From BS750m-G69 sp964441235 (GTDB taxonomy: Bacteria > Fidelibacterota > UBA2242), in assembly GCA_964441235.1 (NCBI GenBank), contig CAYTUQ010000001.1, forward strand, positions 62,001 to 126,000: 64,000 bases of DNA, in the 5' to 3' direction. Below, in pieces: positions 1-8,813 of this stretch. Made by a program: the position numbers and the translations under genes. The notes under the pieces are model-generated. The model was not told the DNA's origin. It ran no database searches and was given only the letters and a program-made list of their open reading frames with translations. How positions within the stretch are numbered: position 1 is the first letter of the stretch; the number at the start of each line of letters is the position of its first letter.

Positions 1-64
1 CTTTTCCTCCATAAATCTTTAATACTACACTGAATATATCTCTTCAAATCTTTTATGACAATAT

Positions 65-619
65 TTAAAATTGATTCCTATGGGACAGATTGCAAATTTC
101 CTTTATTGAATCCCAAATTGAAATCAATTGCTCTTTTAATTTCTCATCTTTTGTTTCAAGCCACGTTTGCTTGTTATTTAGCAAAACCATAAACGTTTCA
201 TTAAACGGGATATTTCCAATAATAGGAATATTCTTCCCCTTTAAATAACCTTCAAACTCCTTTTCAGATGCAACGTTCAATCCTGTTTTATTCATAATAC
301 ATAACGAGTTTATATTAAATTGGTTTGCCAATCCAAGCAATCTTGAAGAGTCGTGAATTCCAGATACTCCAGCTTCTGACACAGTAACAAGGAAGTCTGC
401 GCCTGAAAGCGATGAAATCGTCGGACAACCAATCCCGGGAGGACCATCAACAAGAATATAATCAGCACTTGAAGTTCTACTCCCAATTTCTGCTCTTACC
501 ATTGATCCAATAAGAATACAAATATCTGGTAACCAAACGATGTTCTCGCGATACCAATATAACGTAATTGCAGCAATAGTTGTGAAAATCACCGCAAATA
601 ACAATATCACAATTGACAT
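65..619 (-). pseudogene. Chimeric remnant: TauE permease piece joined to MinD-type ATPase C-terminus
   Basis: Residues 1 to about 48 match the C-terminal third of the TauE-like permease encoded at 29317..30072 (shared words such as NIVWLP and LIGS). From residue about 50 the sequence is instead the C-terminal half of a MinD-type ATPase like that at 26099..26971 (VDGPPGIGCP, then SGADFLV, SGIHD and a CIMNKTGLN base-recognition segment). The Walker A half and ferredoxin insert are missing, so it cannot bind ATP in the usual way. The junction lies near 475..481. This is best read as a recombination scar; an assembly error at the contig end cannot be excluded by eye. Confidence 0.7.
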
Positions 620-687
620 ACTGGTTCTTTATCTCAGATTTATTAAAAAAGAAATAACGTGTTCTAAATTCCTCTTCTCTAAGTTCT

Positions 688-1221
688 TCATTTCTCTATA
701 ACTTCAATAATTTTACCCTCAATAATAGAAGCAATAACCATATAAATTGATAGTAAAATGACATATTTTATACCAAAATAATAGATCATGATGGGCAAGA
801 GTGTTATCTTTATGGCTCTATTATAAAGAAATACAGCGACCAGGCCGCTTCTCATGCCGCGCTCATGCAAGTCTTTCAAAAAGGGATACCACATATAGAT
901 TGAGCCATGACTTAATATACCGGCTGTTGCAGCAATAAACCATCCTTTCAGCCCAGATTTTTCGCCCACGTATTTTTTTATCTTATTGAAATTTACAAAA
1001 TAATTAATTATCCCCATAAAAAAGATAATCAGTAAAAATATAGGAACGAGTTGCACCAGTAGCCTTCCGGTTATGATAAGTGATTTTTCAATTTTGTTCG
1101 GGTAAAAAATAAAAATAAGGAAATATAAAAGGGCAACAACACCAAGAAAATAGATATTATACTGTTTCCCCTTTTTACTCTGGTTGTTTTTATTTTCTAC
1201 AAAAATACTTTCTTTTTTCAT
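688..1221 (-). CDS. UPF0718-type permease, second half of a split pair
   Basis: This is a membrane protein of 178 residues with about four hydrophobic segments, of the predicted permease family COG0701 (DUF318). The chosen ATG at 1221 overlaps the stop of the upstream gene as ATGA, which indicates translational coupling. A longer reading from 1362 only shadows the upstream gene. Sequence words LSHGSIYMWYPFLKDL and NRAIKITLLP resemble the P-x-x-x-hydrophobic core of these permeases. Together with the 1218..1655 product it probably forms a single two-part transporter. The substrate is unknown; relatives have been linked to metal or arsenic-organic export. Confidence 0.7.
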   Translation of the reverse strand: MKKESIFVENKNNQSKKGKQYNIYFLGVVALLYFLIFIFYPNKIEKSLIITGRLLVQLVPIFLLIIFFMGIINYFVNFNKIKKYVGEKSGLKGWFIAATAGILSHGSIYMWYPFLKDLHERGMRSGLVAVFLYNRAIKITLLPIMIYYFGIKYVILLSIYMVIASIIEGKIIEVIEK

Positions 1222-1655
1222 TGTAGTAACATTGATGTTATGACCGTGGCAATTGATACAAAAATAGCAAGAATAAAACTTAAAATATTTCTCGTAATCG
1301 CGAATCTCTTGCTCAGTATCAATGCTTCTGCCGGTAATTGCACAATGCCCACAGTAACCCACGCAACTATAAAAGCTGTAACTGCAAAAAGATTTACATG
1401 ATTCTTTAGTAGTTCACCACCAATAATGTAGCTGCTTATTGGCGTTCCCGCAGATATACTACCTACGAGTGACCCCAGAACTGTGTCCTTAATTAAATTT
1501 CCTGTAAATATTGATGCTATCATCTTTTCTGAGATAAATGTTTCAAATAAACCTAATAGCAAAATAATTCCCAGCAAAACAGGAATTGCTTCTCTAAAAC
1601 CCTTTAGCGCTCTGGTAAATGAAGACAATATGCTTCTATCCTTTTTACAACCCAT
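1218..1655 (-). CDS. UPF0718-type permease, first half of a split pair
   Basis: A 145-residue membrane protein with about four transmembrane segments. The motif SAGTPISSYIIGGELL is the signature loop of COG0701 permeases, which normally carry two such halves in one chain of about 300 residues. Here the halves are separate genes overlapping by four bases, so they are probably made in equal amounts and assemble together. The upstream neighbour is the ThrRS-editing-domain gene, six bases away. Family membership is fairly safe; the transported solute is not visible from the sequence. Confidence 0.72.
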   Translation of the reverse strand: MGCKKDRSILSSFTRALKGFREAIPVLLGIILLLGLFETFISEKMIASIFTGNLIKDTVLGSLVGSISAGTPISSYIIGGELLKNHVNLFAVTAFIVAWVTVGIVQLPAEALILSKRFAITRNILSFILAIFVSIATVITSMLLQ

Positions 1656-1661
1656 ATTTAT

Positions 1662-2072
1662 CTATACTTCTTTAAATAATCTGGCAAACGAACTTCCTGG
1701 AGCTTTGAGATCCAGATCAAGAAAATAACCAAACGGTGTTTGATACACCTGGTAATCTGCATTCTGTAATCTCTTTTCCGAATTATCAAGTAATTGTTTT
1801 GTGATTTCAGGTGATGCCTTCGTTTCAGATAAATGAGCGAATGAATGCAGCAGTATCTTTTTGGTATTATTTTTCCGGGCTGCCCATTTGAGATTTTTTA
1901 TCATTTTTGTTTCGACATAGGATGTATTATCTTCATCTTTTTCTTCTGCATGTATAAAACCAACAAGAACGTTTTCAATGACTTTTTCTTCAGTAACTTC
2001 GGGTGCAGACTCCACAGCTTTCACACTTGTTCTATAAGCAAATATTTCTGCATATATCATTAATAGTCTCAT
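1662..2072 (-). CDS. Freestanding archaeal-type threonyl-tRNA synthetase editing domain protein
   Basis: The 136-residue protein starts MRLLMIYAE, carries HSFAHLSETKASPE in the middle and ends with YQVYQTPFGYF followed by PGSSFARL. This pattern matches the N-terminal editing domain of archaeal ThrRS (DTD-like fold), which removes serine from tRNA-Thr. Bacterial ThrRS uses an unrelated editing domain, so a freestanding archaeal-type copy in a bacterium suggests transfer or a trans-acting D-aminoacyl or mischarged-tRNA deacylase. No synthetase gene is adjacent. The call rests on motif order and total length, with moderate certainty. Confidence 0.65.
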   Translation of the reverse strand: MRLLMIYAEIFAYRTSVKAVESAPEVTEEKVIENVLVGFIHAEEKDEDNTSYVETKMIKNLKWAARKNNTKKILLHSFAHLSETKASPEITKQLLDNSEKRLQNADYQVYQTPFGYFLDLDLKAPGSSFARLFKEV

Positions 2073-2152
2073 CTTAACTCCTTATCAAACTTTGTTTTTT
2101 TATAACCACAACTATTGTTATATACTTTTATAAGATACGAATACCAATGAAT

Positions 2153-4009
2153 TTAAAGTCTTCTTACCAATTCGTATCCACCTCTAATAGCATCTTGTGC
2201 TTTGCCCACTTCCCTAGCATCTCCAATCAAGTATACCGGCACCCTATTCTGTAATTTCTCCTTAAGAGGATTAAAACTCTCCATCCCTGTTGAAACAATA
2301 AAAATGTCGATGTCTTTAAACTTTATCTCCTTACCGTTTCTCTCTGCATAAGCTGTGTTGCCTTCAATCTTTTTAATAAAAGTATGGTCGCTGAACACAG
2401 CATTACTTTCTCTGAGCATTTTCAGTGAGAGCGCCTTTGCTATCGCCTCCATGTCCTCCCCAAAATCAACTGTTCGTTTCACGAGAGTAACTTTATTTTT
2501 ATTTAAAATAAGCGCAGTAGCGATGTCAACCCCGATAAGCCCGCCACCGACAATGAGAACTTTTTTATTTTGCGGCAAATTCTCCTCAAGCAGGATTTCT
2601 GCCCAGTAATAATTATCCAAACCCGGAATTGGAGGTACCTTGGGAATTGATCCTGTAGCTAATATAACTCCATCATAAGAAATCAAATCAGACTCTATTG
2701 CCTCTTTGTGAACTATATTTATCTTACTTCCGTCCAATTCTCTATTATAATATTTAACAAGTTTTCCCATAGACATTTTTTTCGGTGTTAAATAAGCAAG
2801 ATTAAATTGTCCACCCAACTTCTCCTTTTCATATAAATCAACTTTATGACCTCTTTTTTCAAGCTCAAGGGCTGCTTCCATTCCAGCCAATCCACCACCT
2901 ACCACAGCATAATTTTTAGATCGTTTGGGAAATTCAAAGACTTCTTCCTCCTTACCTACGGCAGGATTAACCAGACATTGAAGTCCTTTTCCTGATTTTA
3001 CACCGCCTAAACAACCCTCTGCACAAGCCAGGCACGGTCTTATCTCGCCCTTAACTTCTCCAAGATATTTCCCTACAAAATCAGGGTCTGCTACCAGCGC
3101 CCTACCAACAGCAATATAATCCGAAATATTCTCGCTTTTTATCTTTTCAATATCCTGTATTTCATTTATCTGCCCAACAGATATAACTGGAATATTTATT
3201 TGACTTTTTATCTGCTTTGCCATTTCCCAGGTCTTCCCCTTGGGAATGAACATGTGCTGAAAAAACCACGGTGGCGTTGAACAAACAGTACCAGCAGAGA
3301 CATGAACGGCTGACGCACCTGCCTGTTCTAATAATTTTGCGAACTTTTGCATCTCATGTAATTTAATGCCATTCGGTATCATTTCATCTCCGCTTATCCT
3401 GATAATTATTGGTAGGTCAGTTGCTGCTTTTACCACTTCTAAAATCTCTAAAGGTAATCGAGTCCTATTTTCAAAGCTTCCGCCATATTCATCTTCTCTG
3501 TCATTCACAAAAGGAGATAAAAATTGAGCAACCAGATAGCCATGACCAAACTGCAATTCTATTAAATCAAATTCAGCTTTTTTACTTCTTATTGCGCTTT
3601 CTTTGAACAAATTGACAACCTGTGTTATATCTTCCTGCGTCATTCTTCCAGGCGTCTTGCCCCCATTCTCGCACGGTTTATCTGTTGAAGAAATGAAATA
3701 ATTGCCAGGAATTTTAGGATTTGCCATTCGTCCAGGATGATTTATATGAGCAATAGCTTTGGTATCCGTTTCGTGCAGAAGGGATGTTAGTTTTTTTAAA
3801 CCATCAATTTTGTCATCATTGTCAATCCCCAGCTGGGCGGGCAGTTCCCTCAGGCCTTTGTCAATATAAAAAGGCTCAGGAATAACCGCGCCCAAGTATT
3901 GTGATCTTCTTTTATAAAAAGCAAGGTGCCTTTCGGTTACAATACCACTTCCATCGCCATACCCGGTTTTAATGGGTGGAAAGATGAACTGGTTTTTTAA
4001 AGACAACAT
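2153..4009 (-). CDS. NADH:flavin oxidoreductase / 2,4-dienoyl-CoA reductase-like enzyme
   Basis: The 618 residues have the layout of the Old Yellow Enzyme/FadH family. Residues 1 to about 340 form the FMN TIM barrel (HINHPGR near 90, ELQFGHGYL near 151, VGRALVADP near 301). Four cysteines at about 326, 329, 333 and 345 should bind a 4Fe-4S cluster. From about 368 there is a FAD/NAD(P) domain with VGGGLAGMEAA and, near 487, VGGGLIGVDIA. Electrons would pass from NAD(P)H through FAD and the cluster to FMN to reduce an enoate or enoyl-CoA. The real substrate is unknown. It appears intact and full length, and is followed by the sirtuin gene. Confidence 0.9.
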   Translation of the reverse strand: MLSLKNQFIFPPIKTGYGDGSGIVTERHLAFYKRRSQYLGAVIPEPFYIDKGLRELPAQLGIDNDDKIDGLKKLTSLLHETDTKAIAHINHPGRMANPKIPGNYFISSTDKPCENGGKTPGRMTQEDITQVVNLFKESAIRSKKAEFDLIELQFGHGYLVAQFLSPFVNDREDEYGGSFENRTRLPLEILEVVKAATDLPIIIRISGDEMIPNGIKLHEMQKFAKLLEQAGASAVHVSAGTVCSTPPWFFQHMFIPKGKTWEMAKQIKSQINIPVISVGQINEIQDIEKIKSENISDYIAVGRALVADPDFVGKYLGEVKGEIRPCLACAEGCLGGVKSGKGLQCLVNPAVGKEEEVFEFPKRSKNYAVVGGGLAGMEAALELEKRGHKVDLYEKEKLGGQFNLAYLTPKKMSMGKLVKYYNRELDGSKINIVHKEAIESDLISYDGVILATGSIPKVPPIPGLDNYYWAEILLEENLPQNKKVLIVGGGLIGVDIATALILNKNKVTLVKRTVDFGEDMEAIAKALSLKMLRESNAVFSDHTFIKKIEGNTAYAERNGKEIKFKDIDIFIVSTGMESFNPLKEKLQNRVPVYLIGDAREVGKAQDAIRGGYELVRRL

Positions 4010-4066
4010 TTTTACACCTCCAAATTTTTACGCATTAGTTACAAATAAATTACAATATATAACATT

Positions 4067-4813
4067 TTAGATTTTCAACAAATTCAGCATCATTTCAGTA
4101 GCTTTGCCTTTAAGAAATACATCTGTTATATTTTCGGTATATTTGGAATCTTCTATATTTATTTCAATTATTCTTGTACCATTATTTTTAGCTATTATTG
4201 GTATCATGGAAGCAGGTTGTACTTCCCCTGTAGTTCCAATCAAAATAAAAACATCTGCAATTTTAGCTTCATTAAAGGAGCGACTTCTTGCCGGTTCTGG
4301 AATCGGTTCACCAAAAAAAACAAAATCAGGTTTCAATATACTTAAACAGTTTATACATTTAGGAGGTAAAATGCTCAATAATTCTTCAGTTACTTCATAT
4401 TGCCTGCCGCAATTTGTACATACCAATCTTTGGGATGTACCATGAAATTCAATAACTTTTCTACTACCTGCTTGCTGATGTAAATTATCAATATTTTGAG
4501 TAATAATCACGTCTAGAAATCCTTTGTTTTCCAACTCAGCAAGAGCATAATGCGCATCATTGGGTTTAGCTTTTCCAAAAGAATCGTAAAAAATTTCTTT
4601 AATAAGTCGCCAGGATTTCTCGGGATATTTATAAAAATATAGAGTATCCAAAAAGACCGGATCAATTTTGCTCCACAACCCATTTTCGCCACGAAAGGGA
4701 GGTATACCGCTTTCAACAGAAACTCCCGCACCTGTAAATGCTGTAGTATGTGATGAATTCCTTATTAATTCAATTGCTTGATCTAATTTATCTTTAATGT
4801 TTTTGGATAGCAT
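4067..4813 (-). CDS. NAD-dependent protein deacylase, Sir2 family
   Basis: A full-length sirtuin of 248 residues. The NAD site is FTGAGVSVESGIPPFRG near residue 26, followed by TQNIDNLHQQAG and the catalytic histidine in EFHGTSQ. Two cysteine pairs (CTNC and CINC) form the zinc ribbon, and FVFFGEPIP follows. The enzyme removes acyl groups from lysines using NAD, giving nicotinamide and O-acyl-ADP-ribose. Its start overlaps the end of the dead HD-protein copy at 4794..5472. No obvious target protein is encoded next to it. Confidence 0.93.
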   Translation of the reverse strand: MLSKNIKDKLDQAIELIRNSSHTTAFTGAGVSVESGIPPFRGENGLWSKIDPVFLDTLYFYKYPEKSWRLIKEIFYDSFGKAKPNDAHYALAELENKGFLDVIITQNIDNLHQQAGSRKVIEFHGTSQRLVCTNCGRQYEVTEELLSILPPKCINCLSILKPDFVFFGEPIPEPARSRSFNEAKIADVFILIGTTGEVQPASMIPIIAKNNGTRIIEINIEDSKYTENITDVFLKGKATEMMLNLLKI

Positions 4814-5472
4814 ATATCTTTCTATTCAATATTCTACTTAATTCAGGTTCAAACTCGTGAATAATATTTCCTGAAAATCTGTTTTGAAGATAAAACCCGG
4901 CTTTTCCTATCTCTTGCTTATGTTTTTCTGTTTCTACGTGTTCAAGATAAACTGAAATTAGAGCATTTCCCTTTGAAACTCTGTAAACCTTCTCGGCAAA
5001 ACCTCTCGTATTTTGAGGACTTAACTTGACAGCACTATTTCTTATAAAACTGTTTTGGTTGTAATAACCGGTAACGACTCTCACATTCAATTTGTCTGCA
5101 TCATGCAACAGACCGCTAAAAAATCGGCATGTATCAGTCGCTTCTTTAGGAAGAGCTTCGCGATTATTATACGAAATTGTGTATAGTATTGAATCTTGCA
5201 TTAATTTATCGAACTTATTTAAAAATTTATTTTCACTTGATATTTTCAAACTGAGTTAAGCACGATTTCACGATTTTCAATTTACAAATGTCTTATATTA
5301 TTCATGCTGTTTACCAGTTCTCAAAATTTCTTTGCACACTTGTATAGTATGCTTTTCTTCATGGTATGATTTTCTTTTATAACAATGTTTCACCGTAATT
5401 ATTTATCACCATATTTAGATGTCTGCCCATAGCTGTAAAACCAATATTTAAGATTTACCAGATTTTTTTATT
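4794..5472 (-). pseudogene. Decayed copy of the HD-domain hydrolase
   Basis: This is a broken relative of the gene at 10733..11467. Shared words include TISY, DTC-FFS-LL-DADKL and YYNQ. Read in the same frame, the stretch upstream of 5249 aligns as TFVN*KS*NRA*LS against TFVDGKSENHAEPG, with three stop codons in about 20 codons. The metal-binding HD half is further diverged but its DNA can be followed to about 5472. The reading frame 4794..5249 therefore lacks the catalytic part. Its C-terminus has also drifted from the parent. Confidence 0.8.
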
Positions 5473-5541
5473 TATTCTTACCACCTTACACTCTTCCAAT
5501 TTCATTTTCATCGAGTCTCTATAAAATTATTTCATCAAAAA

Positions 5542-6095
5542 TTATCTCTCACCAAATAATTTAGTCCCTATACGGACAATATTTGCACCTTCTTCAATTG
5601 CGATCTGATAGCTGTTGCTCATCCCCATTGACAGATACCGCATTTCCACATTGGGTATTCTTGCTTTACTCAATCGATCGAAGGCAGTCTTCGTTGCTTT
5701 AAAATAATGTCTGGCATCTTCCGGATCACCAAACCGAGGACCCATGGTCATCAAGCCCTGAACTCGCAAATCAGGCAATTCACTTATTTCCCGTATCAAC
5801 TCATCAACATCTTCAGGCAATACACCGGTTTTATTAGATTCCTTACCGCTATTGATTTCAATCAGCACCGGCATTATTTTACCTGCAGCAGCACAATGAC
5901 TATCAACCGATTCGGCAAGACGCACAGAATCAATCGTTTCAATCATATCGAAGAATTTTATCGCTCTTTTAACCTTATTTCTCTGGAGATGTCCAATCAT
6001 ATGCCATTTAACAGAATCCCCAATCACTTGGTATATTCTTTCTGCTTCTTGCACGTAGTTTTAACCGATAATTTTGACTCTTGCATATGCTCAAT
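5542..6095 (-). pseudogene. 5'-truncated copy of yggS
   Basis: From about 5570 to 6055 the DNA is nearly identical to the intact yggS at 15835..16506, and the C-terminal 170 residues are preserved to FGER. Upstream, the codon matching the tyrosine of VGYNYVQEAE has become TAA, and the N-terminal 40 or so residues, including the pyridoxal-phosphate lysine in AAAKTRTPEE, are missing. A GTG at 6054 could start a shortened product but it would not bind PLP. This looks like a recent partial duplication. Confidence 0.82.
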
Positions 6096-6134
6096 ACTTC
6101 CTAAATATAGATGCAAATAATATAATATGTGTTC

Positions 6135-7556
6135 CTAGTGTTTACCCTCATCTACTACCTCATATCCAATTATAGTAGCAATTTCCTTTATCTTTTCTCG
6201 ATAATCACCAAATAAAATATTTCTATGAACTCCAAATGTAACTGTGTCGTAGTATTCTTCGAATGCTTTTGCATTAGTTTTCACGACTAATTTTGTTCTA
6301 CATAACCTGTTATCGAAATCTTTATAAAGTTTCCAACCAGGAACTGTCATACCCGTACTAATAGCAATTTTTTTATAATAGATACTCATTTTAGTTATTG
6401 TAACAACTTCATTTATAGGCAAATCTACTTTAACAGCAGCACTCACACTTTTATCAATTTCCGGATAATTTTTTGGAAACATTTTATTCTCTTTTTGTAA
6501 TGCGTGACTTCTTATTACATAAGGGACTCTATCATTTCCATGGGGATTTATAGGACTCTGGCAGTGAGCAAAAATGACAGTATCATTAATAATGTCAATC
6601 CCGACAACATCTCCAATAAAACTTGGTTTTCCTGCGAAGTGAATTCCAAATAATTCTGTAACAGCATTATTTACAAGCCCCTCACAGACACCTACCTTGA
6701 GCTGCTTATTTAACTCTGTATTTGCTAAACAGGGAGTAACATCTATTATTTTTTTTGACCATGGTACCAAGCTGCGAATTATTATACCCGCTGCATCATA
6801 TTTTTTCATTAGATTTTCCATAGCTAAGTAGATTTTAGCTACCTTCAAAATTTCGCTTTTATTGGTTTCGCTTTTAAATTCTTTAGCTTCATTTACCCAC
6901 ATATTGGTAATTTTTTCTGCATTAGTTTCTTCTACTTCATTTATATCCTCAAGCAACTTATTTAAATCTATATGTTTAATATCTAAATTTAACTCCTTTA
7001 AGTTCCTTGAGTAAACTTCATTGTAATCCTTTGGTAAAGGGACATGAAAATCCATTCCATAAATATCATAATTCCCAAGAACTTCTTGTTCCTGTAAAAG
7101 TAATAATTTTGTTTTTTTTATTTTATTTAAAGCGACAATTAGATTGATTTTATTTATAAGTTCAGTAAATCTGGAATCTGAAATTTGTTTTGAAATATCA
7201 ACGTTCGCCAACGAAGCAGTCAATACTTTCTCGTTTTTATAGAAATTAAGTGTTCCTTTTTGCCAATCACCTGCTCCCATAATAGCTCTCACAATTATAA
7301 CAGGCAATCCAAATGAAGTAAGCTTATTATCCAAATAACCACCAAAAACAAGTATTCCATCTAAGTTATTTATTAGTCTTTTTATATTTTTATAAATAGA
7401 GTCCTTCCCTATTGCATCTGTTATACCAGATAATTTATCAAGTCCTATAAATTTTATATTCTTTTGAAGGCTCGACAATTTATCGATAATCTCATCTTTC
7501 CTTGATAAATAATAAGGAAGAAATATTGTGTAAATTTTCGTCGCTGTTCCACCCAC
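6135..7556 (-). CDS. L-fucose/L-arabinose isomerase-family protein
   Basis: This is a 473-residue soluble protein. The best family clue is the C-terminal half: CEGLVNNAVTELFG, then KPSFIGDVVGID and IFAHCQSPINPHG, which follow the pattern of sugar ketol-isomerases of the FucI/AraA fold and of related uncharacterised proteins with that C-terminal domain. The N-terminal part (ILVFGGYLDNKL) fits the Rossmann-like substrate domain. These enzymes interconvert aldoses and ketoses with a metal ion. No kinase or aldolase for sugar catabolism is nearby, so the substrate is open. The gene sits between the truncated yggS and the broken permease, where the second copy of that pair has an unrelated ATPase instead. 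Confidence 0.55.
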   Translation of the reverse strand: MGGTATKIYTIFLPYYLSRKDEIIDKLSSLQKNIKFIGLDKLSGITDAIGKDSIYKNIKRLINNLDGILVFGGYLDNKLTSFGLPVIIVRAIMGAGDWQKGTLNFYKNEKVLTASLANVDISKQISDSRFTELINKINLIVALNKIKKTKLLLLQEQEVLGNYDIYGMDFHVPLPKDYNEVYSRNLKELNLDIKHIDLNKLLEDINEVEETNAEKITNMWVNEAKEFKSETNKSEILKVAKIYLAMENLMKKYDAAGIIIRSLVPWSKKIIDVTPCLANTELNKQLKVGVCEGLVNNAVTELFGIHFAGKPSFIGDVVGIDIINDTVIFAHCQSPINPHGNDRVPYVIRSHALQKENKMFPKNYPEIDKSVSAAVKVDLPINEVVTITKMSIYYKKIAISTGMTVPGWKLYKDFDNRLCRTKLVVKTNAKAFEEYYDTVTFGVHRNILFGDYREKIKEIATIIGYEVVDEGKH

Positions 7557-7598
7557 TTTTTCACCTCAATTTTTATAACTTCTTTTTAATAATTTAAT

Positions 7599-7748
7599 TC
7601 AAGTAACCGTTACTCCTTTTGTCGGGCACGCATCCTGAACCATATTCAGCAATTTAACGCCTTCTGTCATTGGTCGTTGAAATGCCCTTCTTCCTGTAAT
7701 TAAAACTATACCGACTAAAATAACGATAGTAGCACATAAAATGTTCAT
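7599..7748 (-). CDS. Small single-span membrane protein next to the permease
   Basis: An open frame of 49 codons begins 31 bases after the end of the permease copy. It encodes a short N-terminus, a hydrophobic span (ILCATIVILVGIVLI) and a polar tail with one cysteine (VQDACPTKG). The same stretch follows the intact permease at 17665..18690 but is frameshifted there. No family was recognised. Its retention next to a dead permease suggests a separate job, or simply slower decay. No strong ribosome binding site is visible. Confidence 0.4.
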   Translation of the reverse strand: MNILCATIVILVGIVLITGRRAFQRPMTEGVKLLNMVQDACPTKGVTVT

Positions 7749-7779
7749 TGGATTCTTTGTCTTTAACATACAGTTATTA

Positions 7780-8745
7780 TTAGAGACCTGTGTAATATAA
7801 GATTATACCAATAGATAATCCGAAAACAAGATTGAAAACTTTGACCAGTATGGCATCCCGCAAAGTATAAGATAATAAAGGCAACATTCCGTGACCATCT
7901 TGAACGATTGAACTGGCAAGTAAAACTGAAAAAGGAATTATTCCTTCTGCAAACATCATTGCGAAAACCATGTGTGATTGGATGAAAGCCTCGAAATCCC
8001 AGAACTTAAAACCCACCTGAATAATGAGTAATGCGAAAAATTACCACAAGAACACTCTCAACATGTGCTTTTTAATAATATGCTTCCAGACATGGTCTTT
8101 TAAAAAATGATCTGGAACACTGCCAACGATGATCGCGGTAAACGCTGTTAATATTGTCATCGTTACTCTTTTCCAGTCTCAGGTTTGAGGTCCGAATATT
8201 CCCAAAACTATACAAAGTATAACGAAAACAATAATAAGTAGCAAAACTGCGCGCTGCCAGGATATGCGAAGGTAGTATTCTGCCAGATGGTCTTTATCAA
8301 AGCATTTACAAGATTCGATTGTGTGAACTTCATTCAATTCACATTCCTGACAGGGAACGATATTCAACATCCCAGCAATTTTATCCGAAATCCATGCGAG
8401 GACTATACCAAGGACAAAAAGAATTCCAAAAAGCAGCATTGCTTTTTCAGGAAATAATGCCAACATAACAAATGCCTCATCACCACTGGTGGCGATCATA
8501 CCGCCTACTAACGCACCAAAACTCATCAAACCATGAATATAAAAAGATACATTTAAGAAAGCGCCCAAACAACCCGGTGTTGATCCAAGGAACGAAGCAA
8601 TCAAGTATTGCCGTCCTCTACCCCCCTTGATTGACTGTGACATTTTTCCATTCGTGATGACGTTGAAATAATCTATCAACAGCATCATCACAAAAACAAA
8701 AACCGTGATGAGTAAAGAGTGCTTTAAAATATTCCAAATAATCAT
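7780..8745 (-). pseudogene. Broken copy of the 10-TM metal-exporter-like permease
   Basis: Near-identical to the intact permease at 17665..18690 over most of its length. Three lesions are readable. A TGG codon is now TGA at 8179..8181 (PT-stop-DWKR instead of PTWDWKR). A TCA is now TAA at 8041..8043 (LW-stop-FFA instead of LWSFFA). A 60-base in-frame deletion removes the GIVPESGPHMV loop. The intact copy shows a 12-base direct repeat (aaaccatgtgtg) bounding the lost segment. Fragments 7780..8016 and 8179..8745 remain open but cannot make the full transporter. Confidence 0.88.
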
Positions 8746-8813
8746 AATAGAATTCGTCTCCTAATGTTTAAATTTGTACCAATTTCTTCTTTTCTACAGC
8801 GCTTAAACTTTTA

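Noticed and set aside
688..1362. A longer version of the second permease half starting at 1362
   Set aside because: The extra 47 codons lie inside the upstream permease gene in another frame, whereas the ATG at 1221 forms an ATGA overlap with its stop.
8179..8181. TGA in the permease copy as possible tryptophan codon (recoded UGA)
   Set aside because: Many intact genes in the window end in TGA, and the same copy has another stop codon and a deletion, so it is a nonsense mutation.
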